DNA of 48,204 nucleotides from IGN2 sp964639955. GTDB lineage: Bacteria > Bacteroidota > Ignavibacteria > Ignavibacteriales > Ignavibacteriaceae. The stretch lies in contig CAZXGJ010000022.1 in NCBI GenBank assembly GCA_964639955.1, forward strand, positions 1 to 48,204, read 5' to 3'. Below, in pieces: positions 45,714-48,204 of the stretch (position 1 is the first letter of the stretch; every line of letters begins with the position of its first letter). The notes beneath the pieces are model-generated. The model ran no database searches, was not told the DNA's origin, and was given only the letters and a program-made list of their open reading frames with translations. The position numbers and the translations under genes were made by a program.

Positions 45714-46228
45714 TTTAGTCTCCCTTGGTTTGGTGTTACCTCCTGTCTGCAGCGCAGGAAGTAAGACTGTTAATTAGATTAAAGCCTACTGATATAAAGA
45801 TTATTTGAATTAAAGAAAGGCTGTAATGAAATGCCCCTGCAGAAATAAATAAGCATCCGATACTCACCCTGATTTATAAAAGTAAGCATTTTGATTAATT
45901 GCGTTAGTTAATGCGGCTAACAACTATTGCAACCGTAATGCAAAAATTATGAAATATCATTTAAATAAAAAGCATTAGTTGCTGATTGGAAAAGATTTGA
46001 TGGGAATATTGACAAAAAACGTATTATGAACCGTCTACTTCACCTTCATTATCAACACCTAAAAGAATCATCTTTATGATTAAGAAATGCACAGACCATT
46101 TCAAATCAGTATTGAGGGATTGTGTTTGCAGAGATGGTAAATATTCACTGTAGTTTACACTGTCATCTCTTAACGTGTTACAGTAATTCCAGACTCTTTA
46201 AACTATTGATGCTGTTGTCATAATTCAA
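45714..46228. other. Intergenic region of about 515 bases without a clear gene
   Basis: Contains the promoter region of the protease and the downstream side of the Fic gene. Only short frames without ribosome sites occur. AGAGATG near 46135 and CATCTCT near 46167 form an imperfect inverted repeat. Confidence 0.5.
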
Positions 46229-47374
46229 TTAAAAATTATCTTTAGTAAAGAGTTTTAAGTAATCATCGAATCTGAATGACCGATATCTTTTTCCACCGGT
46301 AATTTCTTTAAGGATCCCAAGATTAATAAAATCCTGAATTAACGAATTTGCTGTTGCGGGCGTAACTTTCAAATATTCAACTATATCAGTTGAATTAACA
46401 ATAGGATTTGTATAGAGCTTGTTCACTAATAATTTTGCTTTCGGAATTTTCTTTCCAAGCCTAATAATTTTCTCATTCTCAATCTTGTCTTTTAATTTCA
46501 ATATTCCCTGAAATGTTTCTATTCCTTGCTTACTTGTTTCAATAACTGCAACAAGAAAGAATTTTATCCATTGAGTCATATCATTTTTAATTCTAATAAG
46601 GTTCAGATTATCGTAATAAATTGTTCTGTGCTTTTCAAAATAATCTGAAAGATAAAGAGTTGGCTTCGACAGCACCCCTGATCCAACTAATTGCAAAGTA
46701 ATCAACAATCTTCCGATTCTTCCATTACCATCAAGAAACGGGTGAATGGTTTCGAATTGATAATGACCGATAGCCGCCTTTATCAACGGAGGTACATTTA
46801 TATTTTCATTATGTAAAAAATTTTCCAAATCACCCATCAATTCGTTTATTTGCGTGTGGGGCGGTGGAACAAAAACTGCATCATTAATCGTTGCACCACC
46901 AATCCAGTTTTGACTTGTTCTGAACTCTCCCGGTGTTTTTCTTTCTCCTCTTACCCCTTGCATTAAAATTTTGTGAGACTCCTTTAACATTCTTGTTGAA
47001 ACAGGGAGTGTTTTTAATTTTGAGATCGAATAGTTCATTGCTTCAATATAATTCTGTACTTCTTTCCAATCGTCTCTTTTTTCCGGTTGAATATCTTCAT
47101 CTTTCAATAATACTTCTTCCATTTCGGTTCGTGTTCCCTCAATCTGACTGGATTTTGTTGCTTCCTTTATAAGATGCATCCTTATAAAAACATCCACATT
47201 AGGAACATAAAGTGAGAAAGCATTCAGATTGCCGAGACTAAGATTTGCTTCAGATAAAAGTGAATTTATCTTTGCATCGCTCCACACCCATTCGTGATTT
47301 ATTTTGTTCGGGATAAAGTTTTTGTACTTGTACTCCTGCTGGTAGCGTCCAGCTTTGAAATCTTCGATTTTCAT
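46229..47374 (-). CDS. Fic-domain protein (class II, N-terminal inhibitory helix), 381 aa
   Basis: The Fic motif HPFLDGNGRIGRL has catalytic His211. The inhibitory motif SSQIEG (Ser75-Gly80, Glu79) near the N-terminus matches (S/T)xxxE(G/N), so it is self-inhibited (class II). A C-terminal winged-helix-like region (about 315-375, NSTDIVEYLKVTPATANSLI) resembles DNA- or target-binding parts of other Fic proteins. The family transfers AMP from ATP to protein hydroxyls. The ATG at 47374 is chosen; a TTG precedes it and the ribosome site is weak. No antitoxin gene is adjacent, as expected for class II. The promoter region carries a tandem repeat. Confidence 0.9.
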   Translation of the reverse strand: MKIEDFKAGRYQQEYKYKNFIPNKINHEWVWSDAKINSLLSEANLSLGNLNAFSLYVPNVDVFIRMHLIKEATKSSQIEGTRTEMEEVLLKDEDIQPEKRDDWKEVQNYIEAMNYSISKLKTLPVSTRMLKESHKILMQGVRGERKTPGEFRTSQNWIGGATINDAVFVPPPHTQINELMGDLENFLHNENINVPPLIKAAIGHYQFETIHPFLDGNGRIGRLLITLQLVGSGVLSKPTLYLSDYFEKHRTIYYDNLNLIRIKNDMTQWIKFFLVAVIETSKQGIETFQGILKLKDKIENEKIIRLGKKIPKAKLLVNKLYTNPIVNSTDIVEYLKVTPATANSLIQDFINLGILKEITGGKRYRSFRFDDYLKLFTKDNF

Positions 47375-47391
47375 CAACTATCCAGGTTTTA

Positions 47392-47463
47392 CTTAAAATT
47401 AACTTTTCGCTTATTTTAATTTAAGGCATTTTCTTAAAATTAACCAAATCTTATTTTAATTTC
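47392..47463. repeat. 41-bp tandem repeat upstream of fic
   Basis: CTTAAAATTAAC starts at 47392 and again at 47433; in both copies TTATTTTAATTT follows after a short spacer. Each copy also contains an inverted CTTAAAAT/ATTTTAA pair. It lies 18-90 bases before the fic start, in promoter position. Confidence 0.5.
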
Positions 47464-47677
47464 CGGTGGAGCCTTTGGATAAATCAATAAACTCCATTAT
47501 AAATTTTTATAGTGGATTGTAAGCGATTTGCGGCAATTATGAGTTCCCAGTTAAAAATTAAGAATTAGCAATTGGATCCGGAGGAAGTTGTTAATTGTTA
47601 AAGTGCCTGTTCTTTCCAGTGTAAGAAAGACGAGGGGACGGGTGAGGGTTAGGGGCATATTAAAAATAAAGATATTA

Positions 47678-48046
47678 TTAAAATTTCCTGCGATTTGTAA
47701 ATGGTAATCCACCGTGAACAAACATCTTATTGCTGGTCATTTTTTCATTAGGTTCTTTATCAGGATTTGTTGTGCGATTTCTTATTTTCCTCTTTTTCTT
47801 TTTTGGGGGATTGATTGAATCGGTTGAGATAACGTTTTGGTTCAAGTAAAATGCTATCTCTGAAAAACTCTTCTTAATTCCATCCAAGTCTTTGCTTATC
47901 TCATCCAGAATATTCAGACCTACTTTAACAAACTCTTGTTGTTTCACAATATTCTTAGAATAAACTCTTTTCTTATGAATCTTAAGATAAATATTAAGGT
48001 CTTTTTGTATTGATAAAAATGTTTTTTCAATTTTTTTTGATAACAT
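47678..48046 (-). CDS. Hypothetical basic protein, 122 aa
   Basis: AGGTG lies 5 bases before the ATG. Residues 1-75 are helical with coiled-coil-like spacing (ILDEISKDLDGIKKSFSEIAFYL). They are followed by a strongly basic stretch (PPKKKKRKIRNR) and a disordered tail. No signal peptide or known motif. Perhaps a nucleic-acid-binding or small accessory protein. About 300 bases separate it from the Fic gene on the same strand; that gap holds the tandem repeat and a short hairpin near 47490-47515. Confidence 0.6.
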   Translation of the reverse strand: MLSKKIEKTFLSIQKDLNIYLKIHKKRVYSKNIVKQQEFVKVGLNILDEISKDLDGIKKSFSEIAFYLNQNVISTDSINPPKKKKRKIRNRTTNPDKEPNEKMTSNKMFVHGGLPFTNRRKF

Positions 48047-48060
48047 AATTACACCTATTT

Positions 48061-48156
48061 TTATTTTAATACTATTTTCCAGAAGCCTTCTTCACCATCT
48101 TCTACCCAGGTGCCGACTAATAGATTTGCATTTGGGAATCTATGAAGAGATGTACT
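48061..48156 (-). pseudogene. Possible gene remnant at the right edge
   Basis: An open stretch ending at TAA (48061-48063) reads HRFPNANLLVGTWVEDG then EEGFWKIVLK. The acidic, Trp-rich composition and the GTWVEDGEE pattern look like real coding sequence, but a TGA cuts it about 32 codons up and there is no start codon. A plus-strand frame with similarly protein-like text (EEMYWFSGKWNFGLIK) overlaps, so the call is weak. Confidence 0.25.
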
Positions 48157-48204
48157 GGTTCAGCGGAAAATGGAATTTCGGGTTAATTAAGTAAGGTAGA
48201 TTAG

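Noticed and set aside
46023..46160. Short plus-strand frames (MNRLLHLHYQ…, MIKKCTDHFK…) in the large gap before the protease
   Set aside because: 17 and 25 codons, no ribosome sites, no composition signal.
1..48204. tRNA, rRNA, CRISPR arrays, transposons or prophage genes
   Set aside because: None seen: no cloverleaf with a conserved T-loop sequence, no regularly spaced identical repeats with unique spacers, no transposase or integrase motifs.

Overview
The window is AT-rich chromosomal DNA, most likely from an Ignavibacteria-type member of the Bacteroidota/Chlorobiota group (inference). The main evidence is the set of large secreted proteins ending in the same type IX secretion (T9SS) C-terminal domain, with the signature NYPNPFNP followed by S/A-T-x-I and a terminal GVYFYRL-x(n)-K/R tail. 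A giant hybrid two-component regulator with a propeller sensor, a TonB-dependent receptor with an adjacent lipoprotein gene, and a textbook Bacteroidota-type -7 promoter box (TAATTTTG, upstream of secD) agree with this. I see no rRNA, tRNA, CRISPR array, transposase or phage gene.

Layout. 1-1202 is the 3' end of a UvrD/PcrA helicase. From about 1.2 to 30.2 kb almost everything lies on the minus strand: a 23-residue membrane peptide gene with its own terminator; an unknown small protein; a T9SS cargo protein; an FmdB-type zinc ribbon, lipoprotein and TonB-receptor cluster; the pbpC and alpha-2-macroglobulin pair; then a regulatory island (14.4-23.1 kb); then three more T9SS cargo genes. From 30.5 to 39.3 kb the plus strand carries housekeeping genes: glycosyltransferase plus methyltransferase, a nucleoside-salvage operon (cdd-tdk-nupC-PNP), secD-secF, and an RRM RNA-binding protein. 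From 39.6 kb to the end the minus strand carries a rhodanese, two T9SS cargo genes (one a gingipain-type C25 protease), a Fic protein and a small basic protein.

The most unusual part is the 14.4-23.1 kb island. Read on the minus strand it runs: small beta-rich protein with an APPRII tail (B), hybrid sensor kinase/AraC regulator, Ycf48-like protein that appears to have been frameshifted away from its T9SS tail, exported APPRII protein (A), and three tandem paralogous lipoproteins. The control regions of the last three units share a sequence element. In its best form it is four 15-bp direct repeats (consensus TTGTAGCTATGTTGC) at exact 21-bp spacing, next to a GCAGGGG block. Two copies at the same 21-bp spacing occur before the Ycf48-like gene and a looser relative before APPRII protein A. 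This is the spacing expected for AraC-family half-sites, so I infer a compact, self-contained envelope regulon run by the local regulator.

Other functional links: pbpC with the thioester macroglobulin is a known periplasmic defence and repair pairing; nucleoside uptake and salvage genes are packed head to tail; T9SS genes mostly end in strong GC-rich intrinsic terminators. No T9SS machinery gene is in the window.
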